The notes beneath the pieces are model-generated. The model did no database searches, was not told where the DNA came from, and was given only the letters and a program-made list of their open reading frames with translations. From Cohnella lubricantis (lineage in GTDB: Bacteria; Bacillota; Bacilli; Paenibacillales; Paenibacillaceae), in contig NZ_JACJVN010000048.1 in the NCBI RefSeq assembly GCF_014212015.1, positions 1-54,366 on the forward strand: 54,366 nucleotides of DNA, given 5' to 3'. Position 1 is the first letter of the stretch. The number at the start of each line of letters is the position of its first letter. A program made the position numbers and the translations under genes. This document shows, one piece after another, positions 44,145 through 53,019 of the stretch.

Positions 44145-46601
44145 CTACTCATTCGTTGCGCCGGCTTGAACCGGCTCATACAATTGACGGCGAAGCTCGC
44201 CGTTCTCCACGGCTTCCTGCCAAGGATCATGCAGCGCGGCGAGCGCTTGCTCCACCCGTGCAGCCAGCGCCGCGCAGTTGTCCTTGTCCTCGACGATGGC
44301 TTGACGGATCGTCTCCAGTCCTATGCGTTCCACCCATTCCGATGTCCGCTCCCCGTAGTTCGCGGTCTCCCGGTAATATTGGATGAATCCGCTGCAGATC
44401 AGCACCAGCTCCTCGTCCGTCTTGACCTTGCACAGCGAATCCCCTGCCCTAAGCTTGATGCCGCCGTTGCCCCCGACGAACACTTCCCACCCGCCGTCGT
44501 TGCCGATGATGCCCAAGTCCTTGATGCCCGACTCGGCGCAATTGCGCGGGCAGCCGTTCACGGCCATCTTGAATTTGGCCGGCATCCAGAGCCGCTCGAA
44601 GCGGCGCTCGAGATCGATCCCCATCGCGATCGAATCCTGCGTGCCGAAGCGGCAGAAGCGGGATCCGACGCATGTCTTGACCGTCCGGAGCGCCTTGGCG
44701 TACCCGTAGCCGGACGGCATTCCCAGATCGGCCCAGATGCTTGGCAGATCCTCCTTCTTCACGCCGAGCAAGTCCAGCCGCTGGCCGCCCGTCACCTTGA
44801 CCATCTTCACCGCGTACTTGTCGGCAATATCCGCGATCTTGCGAAGCTCCTCCGGCGAAGTAACGCCGCCGTACATTCTCGGAATGACGCTGAAGGTGCT
44901 GTCCTTCTGAATGTTGGCGTGCAGCCTCTCATTCACGAAGCGCGAATCCTTCTCGTCCCGGTGCTCCAGCGGACGCAGCATGCCGAGGTAATAATTGATG
45001 GCGGGCCGGCACTTCGAGCAGCCCTCCGGCTGGCTCCAGCCGAGCACGTTCATCACTTCCCGAACGCTGGCCAAGCCCATCTCTTGAATGGACGCGACAA
45101 TCTCGTCTCGGGACAAGGACGTGCAGCCGCAGATGCCGGCCTTGGCAGCAGCCGTGCCATCGTAGCTGTCGCCGAGCGTAAGCTGCAGCAGCTGCTCCAC
45201 CATCGGCTTGCAGCCCCCGCACGACCGCGTCGCGCCGGTGCAGACTTTGATCTGCTCAACGGTGCTCCAGCCCTGCTCGCGAATGCCCTGCACGATCGTA
45301 CCTTTGGCCACGCCGTTGCAGCCGCAGACGATCTCGTCGTCGGCCATCGCTTCGACTCCGATCGAAGCCTTCCCTTCGGAGCAGCAGCCTCCCCTTCCGA
45401 AGAGCTGCCCGTACAATTCGTCGGTCATCACGGCTTGATCGCGAACGAGCCGGGTCAAGACGGACGAATCGGTCACATCACCGTAGAGAACGGCGCCGAC
45501 AATTCTGCCGTCCTTCAGGAGCACCTTCTTGTACGTGCCCCTCCAATCATCATGATTGCGCAACACGCGATGTTCCGCTGTCTCTGCATATACACCGCCC
45601 GAGAATACGTCCACGCCCGAGATCTTCAGCTTCGTCGCGACGGACGAGCCCATATATGGAGCCGGATCAAGGCCGGCAATCTCATGCGCGAGCACGCCTC
45701 CTTGTTCGAAGAGCGGCGCGACCAATCCATAGCAGACGCCGCGGTGCTCGCAGCATTCCCCGACCGCGTACACGTCAGGAGCGCTCGTGCGCATGTAATC
45801 GTCCACCACGATGCCGCGCCGGCAATCAATGCCGCTCGCCTTCGCCACATCCGTATTCGGCACGATGCCGGCGGCCATTACGACCAGATCAGCAGGCAGC
45901 TCCGTTCCGTCCTCGAACCGCAGTCCTTCAACCTCCGCTCCGCCCGTCAGCTCCACCGTCTTCTTGCCCATCGCGAACTGAATGCCTTGGCGCTCCAGCT
46001 CCGCCTTAAGCATGCCGGCCGATACCTCATCCAACTGCCGCTCCATCAGCGACTCGAATAGATGGACGACCGTCGTCTCCATTCCGAGCTGCACAAGCCC
46101 CTTCGCCGCTTCAAGCCCGAGCAAGCCGCCGCCGATCACAGCGGCCTTCTTCTTCGTTCGCGATGCGGCGATCATCGTCTCGCAATCCGCGATGTCCCGA
46201 AAGCCGATGACGCCGTTCTTGTCATGGCCCGGAACCGGCAGGAAGAACGGCTTCGAGCCGGTCGCAATAATGAGCTTGTCGTAGGACTCGGCGTCGCCGG
46301 TCTCGGTGATAACTTTTTTGGACTCCGTATCGATCCTGGTCACCTTCGTTCCGGTATGAAGCCGGATTCCGTGTTCCCGGTACCAATCGCGGTCGTTCAA
46401 CACGATCTCGTCGAATGTCTTGCTTCCTTCCAGCACATAGGATAGTTGAATGCGGTTGTAGTTCGGATGCGGCTCCGCGCCGTAAACCGTTATATCGTAA
46501 GCTCCCGTGAGCTTCAGGATCTGTTCAAGCGTGCCTACGCCGGCCATGCCGTTGCCGGCCAAGATCAGCTTAGGGCGCTTCGGTGCCTCGTTCCCACTCA
46601 T
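44145..46601 (-). CDS. nirB: Assimilatory nitrite reductase large subunit
   Basis: 818 residues. The N-terminal FAD/NADH module opens with LILAGNGMAGVGTLEQIL and has VIGGGLLGLEAAKGL near residue 150. BFD-like [2Fe-2S] segments follow (VCGCNGVAKGTIV, CTGATRSCGGCKPMVEQLLQ). The C-terminal sulfite/nitrite reductase repeat carries the siroheme-[4Fe-4S] cysteines in TCVGSRFCRFGTQDS and NGCPRNCAES. It reduces nitrite to ammonium with NADH in the cytosol. GGAGG precedes ATG 46601. It heads the operon with nirD and nirC, and a CRP/FNR-like box lies upstream. Confidence 0.96.
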   Translation of the reverse strand: MSGNEAPKRPKLILAGNGMAGVGTLEQILKLTGAYDITVYGAEPHPNYNRIQLSYVLEGSKTFDEIVLNDRDWYREHGIRLHTGTKVTRIDTESKKVITETGDAESYDKLIIATGSKPFFLPVPGHDKNGVIGFRDIADCETMIAASRTKKKAAVIGGGLLGLEAAKGLVQLGMETTVVHLFESLMERQLDEVSAGMLKAELERQGIQFAMGKKTVELTGGAEVEGLRFEDGTELPADLVVMAAGIVPNTDVAKASGIDCRRGIVVDDYMRTSAPDVYAVGECCEHRGVCYGLVAPLFEQGGVLAHEIAGLDPAPYMGSSVATKLKISGVDVFSGGVYAETAEHRVLRNHDDWRGTYKKVLLKDGRIVGAVLYGDVTDSSVLTRLVRDQAVMTDELYGQLFGRGGCCSEGKASIGVEAMADDEIVCGCNGVAKGTIVQGIREQGWSTVEQIKVCTGATRSCGGCKPMVEQLLQLTLGDSYDGTAAAKAGICGCTSLSRDEIVASIQEMGLASVREVMNVLGWSQPEGCSKCRPAINYYLGMLRPLEHRDEKDSRFVNERLHANIQKDSTFSVIPRMYGGVTSPEELRKIADIADKYAVKMVKVTGGQRLDLLGVKKEDLPSIWADLGMPSGYGYAKALRTVKTCVGSRFCRFGTQDSIAMGIDLERRFERLWMPAKFKMAVNGCPRNCAESGIKDLGIIGNDGGWEVFVGGNGGIKLRAGDSLCKVKTDEELVLICSGFIQYYRETANYGERTSEWVERIGLETIRQAIVEDKDNCAALAARVEQALAALHDPWQEAVENGELRRQLYEPVQAGATNE

Positions 46602-46661
46602 GCTGCATACCTCCATCGCTTTGACTCTGCAGTCAGTGTAACCGATGCGCGGGGGTACGCC

Positions 46662-46677
46662 AGTGATTCAGATCATA
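46662..46677. promoter_or_regulatory. CRP/FNR-like box upstream of nirB
   Basis: AGTGATTCAGATCATA keeps GTGA-N6-TCA and the TGAT-N4-ATCA core of CRP/FNR-type sites. It is centred about 69 bases before nirB and also precedes the divergent permease by 170 bases. Control of nirB by oxygen or nitrite through an FNR-like protein is inferred. Confidence 0.45.
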
Positions 46678-46839
46678 GCTTCGGAATCCTTCGTTCACAA
46701 TGCAAAGAACCCGCCTAGTCGCGAGCTCTCAAGCGGGTGCAGCAGATCTTCTACCGTCTCGGCTTTCTGTCGGGCATGTGCTATAATCTACTCTGTCTGT
46801 CTAACACGGCAACTTCGTTCGGCAATTCTAGGAGGTATT

Positions 46840-47910
46840 ATGACTGCGTCCGATTATCAATCCCATTCCATGTCCCACTCTCCAAACACAAGACGTGCGG
46901 CCATTATGGCAGCCATATTCTTGCTCATCACCATCGCGGGCCTGACCTACGTGAAGTGGTGGCCTTATTATGACAAAGCATTGGCCGCGATCGAGAAGCA
47001 TACCATCGGCTCTTCCATGATCCCGAGCGCCAAGCCCGATGCTTCCTCTTCGATCTGGCAAGCTTCTTGGGAATACAGCGTCGCCTACTTTAACTCCGTC
47101 TGGAAGGCTGCGCTTCTCGGGATGATTGTCGGCGCGATGGTTCAGGTGCTGCTCCCCGCCAACTGGCTGAAGCGAGCGATGGGCAAGATGTCGTTCAAGA
47201 GCACGCTCGTCGGCGGCGTCACATCGCTTCCCGGCATGATGTGCACCTGCTGCGCCGCGCCGATCGCTTCGAGCATGCGCAAGCAGCAGGTATCGATCGG
47301 CGCCGCGTTGGCGTTCTGGCTCGGCAATCCGACGCTGAATCCTGCAACGCTGATCTTCATGACCTTCGTCCTGTCCTGGAAGTTCACGGCTCTCCGCATC
47401 TTCTTCGGGCTAGTGCTGACCTTCGGAATCAGCTACCTGGCGAACCGATTCGCGGATCGCAAGCGGCTCGAGGAGCTGCCGCTTACGGCAGATACGGAAC
47501 CATCCGAAGCCGCTGATCGCGGACCCTTCCTCTGGCGGTGGGCGAAGAGCTTCGCCGGTATGTTCATCCGCATCGTGCCTACCTACCTGATTACCGTGTA
47601 CGTGATCGGCCTGCTGCAGGCCGTGCTGGACCCTTCTTGGGTTAGCAACAGCGTCATAGCGATTCTGGTCTGCGCCGTCATCGGAACGCTGTTCGTCATC
47701 CCGACCGCTGCCGAGATCCCGATCGTGCAGTCGTTCCTTGCCTTCGGCACAGGACCGGCCTCTGCGCTGCTGCTGACGCTGCCCAGTGTCAGCCTCCCTT
47801 CGCTGCTGCTCGTCTCGCGCGCGTTCCCGCGCAAGGTGCTGCTGTTCGTAGCGGGCTCGGTGATCGTATTAGGCGTGCTGTGCGGCATCACCGGATCGTT
47901 GTGGCTGTAA
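46840..47910 (+). CDS. ArsP-like permease (PF03773 family)
   Basis: 356 residues, about eight to ten membrane spans. The first half contains GGVTSLPGMMCTCCAAPIASSMRKQQVSIGAALAFWLGNPTLNPATLIF by position ~130-180 in family order, with the conserved Cys cluster CTCC of ArsP/permease proteins; the second half ends with PTAAEIPIVQSFLAFG. Members export organoarsenicals such as methylarsenite or are permeases of unknown substrate. GGAGG precedes ATG 46840; the longer upstream frame has no binding site. It is divergent from nirB and terminates at 47914. Confidence 0.85.
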   Translation: MTASDYQSHSMSHSPNTRRAAIMAAIFLLITIAGLTYVKWWPYYDKALAAIEKHTIGSSMIPSAKPDASSSIWQASWEYSVAYFNSVWKAALLGMIVGAMVQVLLPANWLKRAMGKMSFKSTLVGGVTSLPGMMCTCCAAPIASSMRKQQVSIGAALAFWLGNPTLNPATLIFMTFVLSWKFTALRIFFGLVLTFGISYLANRFADRKRLEELPLTADTEPSEAADRGPFLWRWAKSFAGMFIRIVPTYLITVYVIGLLQAVLDPSWVSNSVIAILVCAVIGTLFVIPTAAEIPIVQSFLAFGTGPASALLLTLPSVSLPSLLLVSRAFPRKVLLFVAGSVIVLGVLCGITGSLWL

Positions 47911-47913
47911 GAC

Positions 47914-47944
47914 AAGGCCCCCTCTATTTCCTAGAGGGGGCCTT
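47914..47944 (+). terminator. Intrinsic terminator of the permease gene
   Basis: AAGGCCCCCTCTA (47914-47926) and TAGAGGGGGCCTT (47932-47944) form a perfect 13-bp stem with a 5-base loop, 4 bases after the stop. Confidence 0.8.
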
Positions 47945-48217
47945 GCCGCATTTATAACGGATATACGCGCTGCTCCTCGGAATTTGCAGGGTTTGACGTT
48001 GTTTGACCTTTCAAAAAAAATATCATGTTTACATAATTATTTTTATGTATCCTTTTATTTGCTAAGTCATGGTTCTCACAGATGTCCGATTCCATCGAAC
48101 TGCTCCCCGCCGTACCGCCGCCCTCCTGCTCCTTGTCATTCTAGGCTTCTGAGTCTAGGGATATTTTGGGCATGAATCGACGAACCTAAGGGTGCTAAGC
48201 CTAAGGAGGGTTGCCTG
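47945..48217. other. AT-rich gap before the spore operon
   Basis: 273 bases without a gene, AT-rich over 47995-48070. It should hold the sporulation promoter of sspH, but I cannot point to a clear sigma-G pair. A small CTAGGCTTCTGAGTCTAGG dyad lies at about 48142-48160. Confidence 0.4.
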
Positions 48218-48397
48218 ATGAACAAACAACGCGCTCAAGAGATAGCCGGGTCTCCCGTAATGGCGAGTGTGACGCATGAAGGGGTTCCGGTCTATATCCA
48301 GCATGTGGACGAAGCGAACGAGACCGCAAGAGTGTTCCCGCTCGATGATCGAGAGAAGGAATATGACGTTCCGCTCAACAATCTAGAGGAGCAATGA
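48218..48397 (+). CDS. sspH: Small acid-soluble spore protein H
   Basis: 59 residues, matching the SspH family: MNKQRAQEIAGSPVMASVT at the start, GVPVYIQHVDEANETARVF in the middle and a short acidic end (NNLEEQ). SspH is a minor SASP made in the forespore under sigma-G in Bacillus. A perfect TAAGGAGG precedes ATG 48218. It ends 4 bases before the gerA-type gene, so it is the first gene of a four-gene spore operon. Confidence 0.93.
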   Translation: MNKQRAQEIAGSPVMASVTHEGVPVYIQHVDEANETARVFPLDDREKEYDVPLNNLEEQ

Positions 48398-48401
48398 CGC
48401 A

Positions 48402-49742
48402 ATGAGCCAATTAGATCAAGACACCATCCAAGAGCTGCTCGACTCACCGATAACGCGATCATCCGACTTCGTGCGCAAGGAGCTGCACCATAACGGAGCG
48501 GCCATCGTCTTGCTGTATTTGCGAAGTATCTGCGACGATGCCAAGATCCAGCAGGATATCGTGCTCCCGTTCTATCGCGCGGACCACATCGGCAGCTTCC
48601 AAGACTACCTTCGTTCCCTGGACTCCCAGAAGTCTTCGAAGGGGAGCAGCCTTTCCGAGCGGATCATTAAGGGAGAAGCCCTTGTGCTGTCCGGGGACGA
48701 GGTGTTCAGCTTCGCCATTAAGAAGACGGTCCAAGAGACGGTCGGCCCTGCCGATGTGGAGATCTCCGTCGTTGGGCCGAAGCAGGCATTCAGCGAAGAG
48801 ATGGACATCAATATTAACATTCTCCGAAGCCGCTACACCGAACCGAGCTTAACCTTCGAGAGGGGCAAGCTGGAATCTTACCCGAAGACGGAGTATTCCA
48901 TCGTCTACGATCGGAAGGTGGTTGACCATGCGGTTCTCGACAAGATCAAGAAGGACCTGGAGCAGCTCCGGCGCAAGCTAGTCGTTCAGGCAGCGGGTCA
49001 GCTGGCTCGTCGGATATCGAATGTCAAGCATACCTTGTTTCCAACAGTCATGATCACGGAGCGTCCCGATCGTGTCGTGCTCAATCTAAGCCAAGGCAAA
49101 GTAGCGGTCTTCGTCCACGGAACCCCGTTCGCGATCGTCGCCCCCGCGGTGTTCTACGACTTCATGTCCGCCATGGACGATCTTTACACCCACTACTGGA
49201 CCGGTCACTTCCTGCTCGTCCTTCGCTACATCGGTCTGTTCCTGAACCTGACGCTGGCTTCCTTCTATGTCGGCTTAACCTCCTACAACCCGGAATTTCT
49301 GCGGGTGCAGCTGGCATTGTCCATTGCCGGCAGCCGCGCGCCGGTGCCATACCCCTCCTACATTGAAGTGGTGTTCATGCTTCTCATGATGGAGCTGCTG
49401 ACAGAAGCGAGTATCCGGCTTCCGAGAACGATCGGTTCTACCGCGACAACGGTCGGCGGCTTAATCCTCGGTACGGCCGCGACCGAAGCCGGGCTGGTCA
49501 GCAACATCATGATTATTATCGTGGCTTGCGTGGCGATCTCGAACTTCGTGCTGCCCATTAACGAGATGATGTTCGCGATGCGAGTCATGAAGTATGTATT
49601 TCTCCTGATTACCACATTGTTCGGAGTCATGGGCCTTGTGATTGCCTTTATCGGCTTGCTAGTTCACTTCACGAGGAAGGAAAGCTACGGAAGGCCCTAT
49701 TTAAGGCTCTTCAAGGAGAACCGGAAAGTCCTCATCAGGTAG
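48402..49742 (+). CDS. Spore germinant receptor A subunit (GerA/GerKA family)
   Basis: 446 residues. A large N-terminal domain of about 250 residues (including LHHNGAAIVLLYLRSICDDAKIQQDIVLPF) precedes membrane spans with the family motifs PFAIVAPAVFYDFMSAMDDLYTHYW and LTEASIRLPRTIGSTATTVGGLILG. It forms the receptor in the spore inner membrane with the B and C subunits that follow. GAGGAG lies before ATG 48402. Which germinant is sensed is unknown. Confidence 0.94.
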   Translation: MSQLDQDTIQELLDSPITRSSDFVRKELHHNGAAIVLLYLRSICDDAKIQQDIVLPFYRADHIGSFQDYLRSLDSQKSSKGSSLSERIIKGEALVLSGDEVFSFAIKKTVQETVGPADVEISVVGPKQAFSEEMDININILRSRYTEPSLTFERGKLESYPKTEYSIVYDRKVVDHAVLDKIKKDLEQLRRKLVVQAAGQLARRISNVKHTLFPTVMITERPDRVVLNLSQGKVAVFVHGTPFAIVAPAVFYDFMSAMDDLYTHYWTGHFLLVLRYIGLFLNLTLASFYVGLTSYNPEFLRVQLALSIAGSRAPVPYPSYIEVVFMLLMMELLTEASIRLPRTIGSTATTVGGLILGTAATEAGLVSNIMIIIVACVAISNFVLPINEMMFAMRVMKYVFLLITTLFGVMGLVIAFIGLLVHFTRKESYGRPYLRLFKENRKVLIR

Positions 49743-49771
49743 GACGCTCGGGTACAGAAGGAGACCTTCAA

Positions 49772-50857
49772 TTGAATCGATATTACGGGTATCTCGTCTT
49801 TTTGAATATGGTGGTCAACGTCTTCGTCTATGTCCCCCAAATTCTGATCCGCGAACGGTTCGACGGAGCGGTGAACGCGATTCTGCTCGCGGTTCCAATC
49901 GGCATGCTCATTATGTTTATTTTTATTAAGTCATTGCGCCGTTATCCTGCGAGAAGCCTCCAGGAGATCCTGGATTCGTTATTGCCAGGATGGTTGAGCC
50001 GTCCCCTGGCCTTCCTCTTTGCCAGCATGTACATGATGGCCGGCTGTATTACGATGCTGTCTATCGGAGATACGAGCGTTCGGTACATAAGTCCGGAGGC
50101 GCCGTTGCTGCTTGCTGTCTTTATGTTCCTAATCGTCGTATGTATGGCGGCCGCTCATCGATCGAGGCAAATCCTCTTCTTGATTGAGATGATTCTGATC
50201 CTCGATGTCCCTCTTATTCTCTTCATTATCGTCAAAGCGTTCTGGAATCGCTCCATCAATTGGGATTCTGTGGCAGTTGTCGGAATGAGCTACACGCATC
50301 TCCCGTCATGGACCGCGATATCGGGCGCCACCTATATTTTCAGCGGGTACACGAATCTTGTTGTATTCAACAAAGCGTTCCCTAAGCCGATCTCGCCGAG
50401 ATGGATATGGCTGTTCGGACCGGTTGGGCTTGGCGTTCTCATCTCGTCGTTCGCGGTTCCAATCGGATTCCAAGGAGCTGACGGCGTATCGGACTACATC
50501 TACCCCTGGATCACGACCTCCGACTCTATGCGGGTGGAGCTCGGCTTCATTGAACGGGTGCTTCCGCTCTTCTTGCTGCTCTATGCCGGAATATCCATGG
50601 GCAGCACGATCGTCCATTGGCATGTGGCGCTATATTTAGTCAAGGAGGCGCTGCCGTCATCCTGGTCACTCAAGCCCGCGGCCACTTGGACAATTTTCGG
50701 CACTTTTGCCGCCTTTACCCTAATCTTTGCCTTTCTGTTCAACGAACAGAATATCAGCGAATTGGGCTCCGGTTGGATTCGGCTTCGCTTCCCTTGCGAG
50801 ATCTTTCTCGTGCTGCTCGTACTAATCGCAGCCTTAAGGAGGAGAAGAACAGTATGA
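49772..50857 (+). CDS. Spore germinant receptor B subunit (GerAB family permease)
   Basis: 361 residues with ten membrane spans, in the amino acid/polyamine/organocation superfamily branch of spore germination proteins (GYLVFLNMVVNVFVYVPQILI, then SLQEILDSLLPGWLSRPLAFLF). It likely binds the germinant. The start is TTG 49772 after AAGGAGACC; no ATG is near. Its stop overlaps the C-subunit ATG (ATGA). Confidence 0.93.
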   Translation: MNRYYGYLVFLNMVVNVFVYVPQILIRERFDGAVNAILLAVPIGMLIMFIFIKSLRRYPARSLQEILDSLLPGWLSRPLAFLFASMYMMAGCITMLSIGDTSVRYISPEAPLLLAVFMFLIVVCMAAAHRSRQILFLIEMILILDVPLILFIIVKAFWNRSINWDSVAVVGMSYTHLPSWTAISGATYIFSGYTNLVVFNKAFPKPISPRWIWLFGPVGLGVLISSFAVPIGFQGADGVSDYIYPWITTSDSMRVELGFIERVLPLFLLLYAGISMGSTIVHWHVALYLVKEALPSSWSLKPAATWTIFGTFAAFTLIFAFLFNEQNISELGSGWIRLRFPCEIFLVLLVLIAALRRRRTV

Positions 50858-51960
50858 TACTAAGAAGGCTGCTTACTGTTCTATTGGCCATTGCTGCAGC
50901 GGGAAGCTTGAACGGCTGCGGGTTCAAGGATATCGATAAGCGCTTCTTCGTTGTCGCCATGGCGGTCGATCCGGCTGACAATCCCGATAAGCTGTACAAA
51001 GTGACCGTCAAATTAGCCATCCCAAGCCCCTCGGAGCGATTCGGCTCTAACGATTATACGATTGTCTCCGAAGAGACGGATTCCATCGCGGAAGCGGTTC
51101 GAGTCATCAAGTCCGAAGTGGACAAGGAACTGGACCTGGGGCATATGAAGGCGATCGTCATCGGCCAGAAGCTCGTTGAGCAAGGCAACATGAACAAGCT
51201 GATGGACTGGTTCATCCGGCGCCGCGACATCCAGAACATCGCTTGGATTGCCGCTGGCAATCCATCCGGGAAGGCCGTGCTGGATCTAAGGCCGCATACT
51301 GAACGCCTTCCCTCCAACATGCTCTTCATGTCCTTCGGACAATTCGGCACAGAGACCGCCTACATCGTCTCCGAGTATTTGTTCGACTTCCATCGCAGAC
51401 TGAAGGAGCGCGGGCTGGATCCCCTTCTCCCGATTATCGAGGTAAGAGACAACCAACAAGTAAGCATTAACCGATCCATTATATTGGATAAGGAGAGACA
51501 ACGAATCGTTCTTCAAGCGCTTGACAACAAAGTGGTCAATTCCTTCTATCAAGGGATAGGCAAATACGATATTCGTGTGGACTTGAACGACGGATTCTTC
51601 ATCATCGCCGCCGAAAATTGCAAAGGCACGTTCACTCTCAATACTCGGAACGGCAAAGCAGTCATTCATCTGTACGTCCGGGTGAATGGTATTGTGGAGG
51701 AGTCTACCGTGCCGCTGTCCAAGGAGAAGCTGTCCATGTACGAGAGAGCGGCAGAACAACAGGTGAACAAACGCGTTCTCAGCCTTTTCTACAAATTACA
51801 GCAAGCCAAAGTAGATCCCATCGGGTTCGGCCTTCGCTACCGGGCAAGACATACGGGCAATCCCGATCAAGTATGGAGAGACTGGCTCCGGCTGTACCCG
51901 GAAGCCGAATTTAAGGTTCAGTCGAAGGTGAAGCTAATGAGCACCGGGCAGATCGAATAG
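50854..51960 (+). CDS. Spore germinant receptor C subunit, lipoprotein (GerC family)
   Basis: 368 residues. A lipoprotein signal ends with AAAGSLNGC (Cys ~23), then the Ger(x)C fold: GFKDIDKRFFVVAMAVDPA, GHMKAIVIGQKLVEQG, DIQNIAWIAAG and the C-terminal domain from about residue 200. AAGGAGG precedes ATG 50854, which overlaps the stop of the B subunit; a longer upstream frame is spurious. It anchors on the outer face of the spore inner membrane and completes the receptor. Confidence 0.94.
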   Translation: MILRRLLTVLLAIAAAGSLNGCGFKDIDKRFFVVAMAVDPADNPDKLYKVTVKLAIPSPSERFGSNDYTIVSEETDSIAEAVRVIKSEVDKELDLGHMKAIVIGQKLVEQGNMNKLMDWFIRRRDIQNIAWIAAGNPSGKAVLDLRPHTERLPSNMLFMSFGQFGTETAYIVSEYLFDFHRRLKERGLDPLLPIIEVRDNQQVSINRSIILDKERQRIVLQALDNKVVNSFYQGIGKYDIRVDLNDGFFIIAAENCKGTFTLNTRNGKAVIHLYVRVNGIVEESTVPLSKEKLSMYERAAEQQVNKRVLSLFYKLQQAKVDPIGFGLRYRARHTGNPDQVWRDWLRLYPEAEFKVQSKVKLMSTGQIE

Positions 51961-51965
51961 CCGGC

Positions 51966-52523
51966 TTAACCGAACTCTTGTTTACGAGGCGAGATCCGTT
52001 CGAGGAGCCACTTGAGGAAGGCTGCTTTGGCTATATAGATCGGAAAGGAATAAACAAACTCCCAATGATCCATAAGGTAAATGTCCCAATACACGAATAA
52101 CGGCTCCGCTACGAAGGCGAATAACAGCGCCATTACCGTATTCGCAGCGAGGAAGGCTTTCCAGCTTCGGCAAAATTGATAAACCAGCATATGGCACACC
52201 GGCAGCACACTAAAGTCAACCGAGCTTAGATGCGTCGTGAACGGTAACAGCTGGTAGGCGTACGACCATAATTGCAATTCGCTGCCCGTATAGTCCAATA
52301 CGATGATAACCAAGGTTATCATGGATCCGAACAGCAAGATGTCCTTCATCCTGGATCGATCGGCAAGCCTCAACCAGACGATCCAGGAGACGAATAGAAG
52401 AATCAGCAGCAGCCACCATTGCCATGAGAACAAATCGTGATGCAGATAGTACTCGCCGCTCATCCGGTCAAGCTCTTGTTCGGCTCGCCTTATCTCCCCG
52501 AAGGATGGATAATCACCCGCCAT
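51966..52523 (-). CDS. CBO0543-type membrane protein
   Basis: 185 residues with about five membrane spans: FSWQWWLLLILLFVSWIVWL, DILLFGSMITLVIIVLDYTG, LLPFTTHLSSVDFSVLPVCHMLVYQF and two further. The order of motifs (LDYTGSELQLW, FVAEPLFVYWDIY) matches the CBO0543 family found in spore formers. Function is unknown. It converges on the gerC gene with 5 bases between stops, and heads away from a row of membrane genes on the same strand. Confidence 0.8.
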   Translation of the reverse strand: MAGDYPSFGEIRRAEQELDRMSGEYYLHHDLFSWQWWLLLILLFVSWIVWLRLADRSRMKDILLFGSMITLVIIVLDYTGSELQLWSYAYQLLPFTTHLSSVDFSVLPVCHMLVYQFCRSWKAFLAANTVMALLFAFVAEPLFVYWDIYLMDHWEFVYSFPIYIAKAAFLKWLLERISPRKQEFG

Positions 52524-52557
52524 AATTCCTAACCTTTCTACGACTCATCGTTTGTCT

Positions 52558-53019
52558 TTAAGGCGACTTGGCTAAGCCAAGCGCTTGATGATCCCAGAGT
52601 ATATCTTCAACGAGGCTCGATTGCTCCTCCTCGCAAGTCACGATCAGGATGACCTCACCCTTCTTCCCCTTCTTAATCTCGGTCTGAAGACGATGGCGTT
52701 CAATGAGGTATAGGATCCAACTCCACAGCAATCCGACAGCGAATCCCGTTCCTGCGCCGATCAGCCCCCAGAGGATCGGTCCCCATTCCCACACAAATCC
52801 CTTGGACGCCCCGACGGTAGCGAACATGAAGGCTAATACAAAGCTCTTATCGATGAAGGAAAGCCCGTCCGCTCGATGAATGCTGTCCAGCAGCCTCGGG
52901 GACTTCTTCCTTAGATCCAATGGCACTGCATAGATACGGCGGATGCCATGTACCTCCAGCTCGGTAATCGCAATCTCGAGCAAGGTCGTGTATTCGAAAG
53001 TGGCGAAGATCTGAGTCAT
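52558..53019 (-). CDS. Hypothetical membrane protein with glycine-rich span
   Basis: 153 residues. An N-terminal soluble part with FATFEYTTLLEIAITELEVHGIRRIYAVPLDL-like beta-alpha pattern precedes two spans (SFVLAFMFATVGASKGFVW and LWGLIGAGTGFAVGLLWSWILYLI) and a C-terminal cytosolic tail with an acidic EEEQSSLVEDIL. The design recalls small general-stress membrane proteins (as in YflT-like) but I cannot assign it. Its ATG overlaps the stop of the next upstream gene (ATGA), so both are co-translated. Confidence 0.75.
   Translation of the reverse strand: MTQIFATFEYTTLLEIAITELEVHGIRRIYAVPLDLRKKSPRLLDSIHRADGLSFIDKSFVLAFMFATVGASKGFVWEWGPILWGLIGAGTGFAVGLLWSWILYLIERHRLQTEIKKGKKGEVILIVTCEEEQSSLVEDILWDHQALGLAKSP

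Noticed and set aside
43959-46061. 700-codon open frame on the plus strand opposite nirB
   Set aside because: GC-rich third-position effect opposite a well-conserved nirB; the translation is Arg/His/Ala-rich and meaningless.
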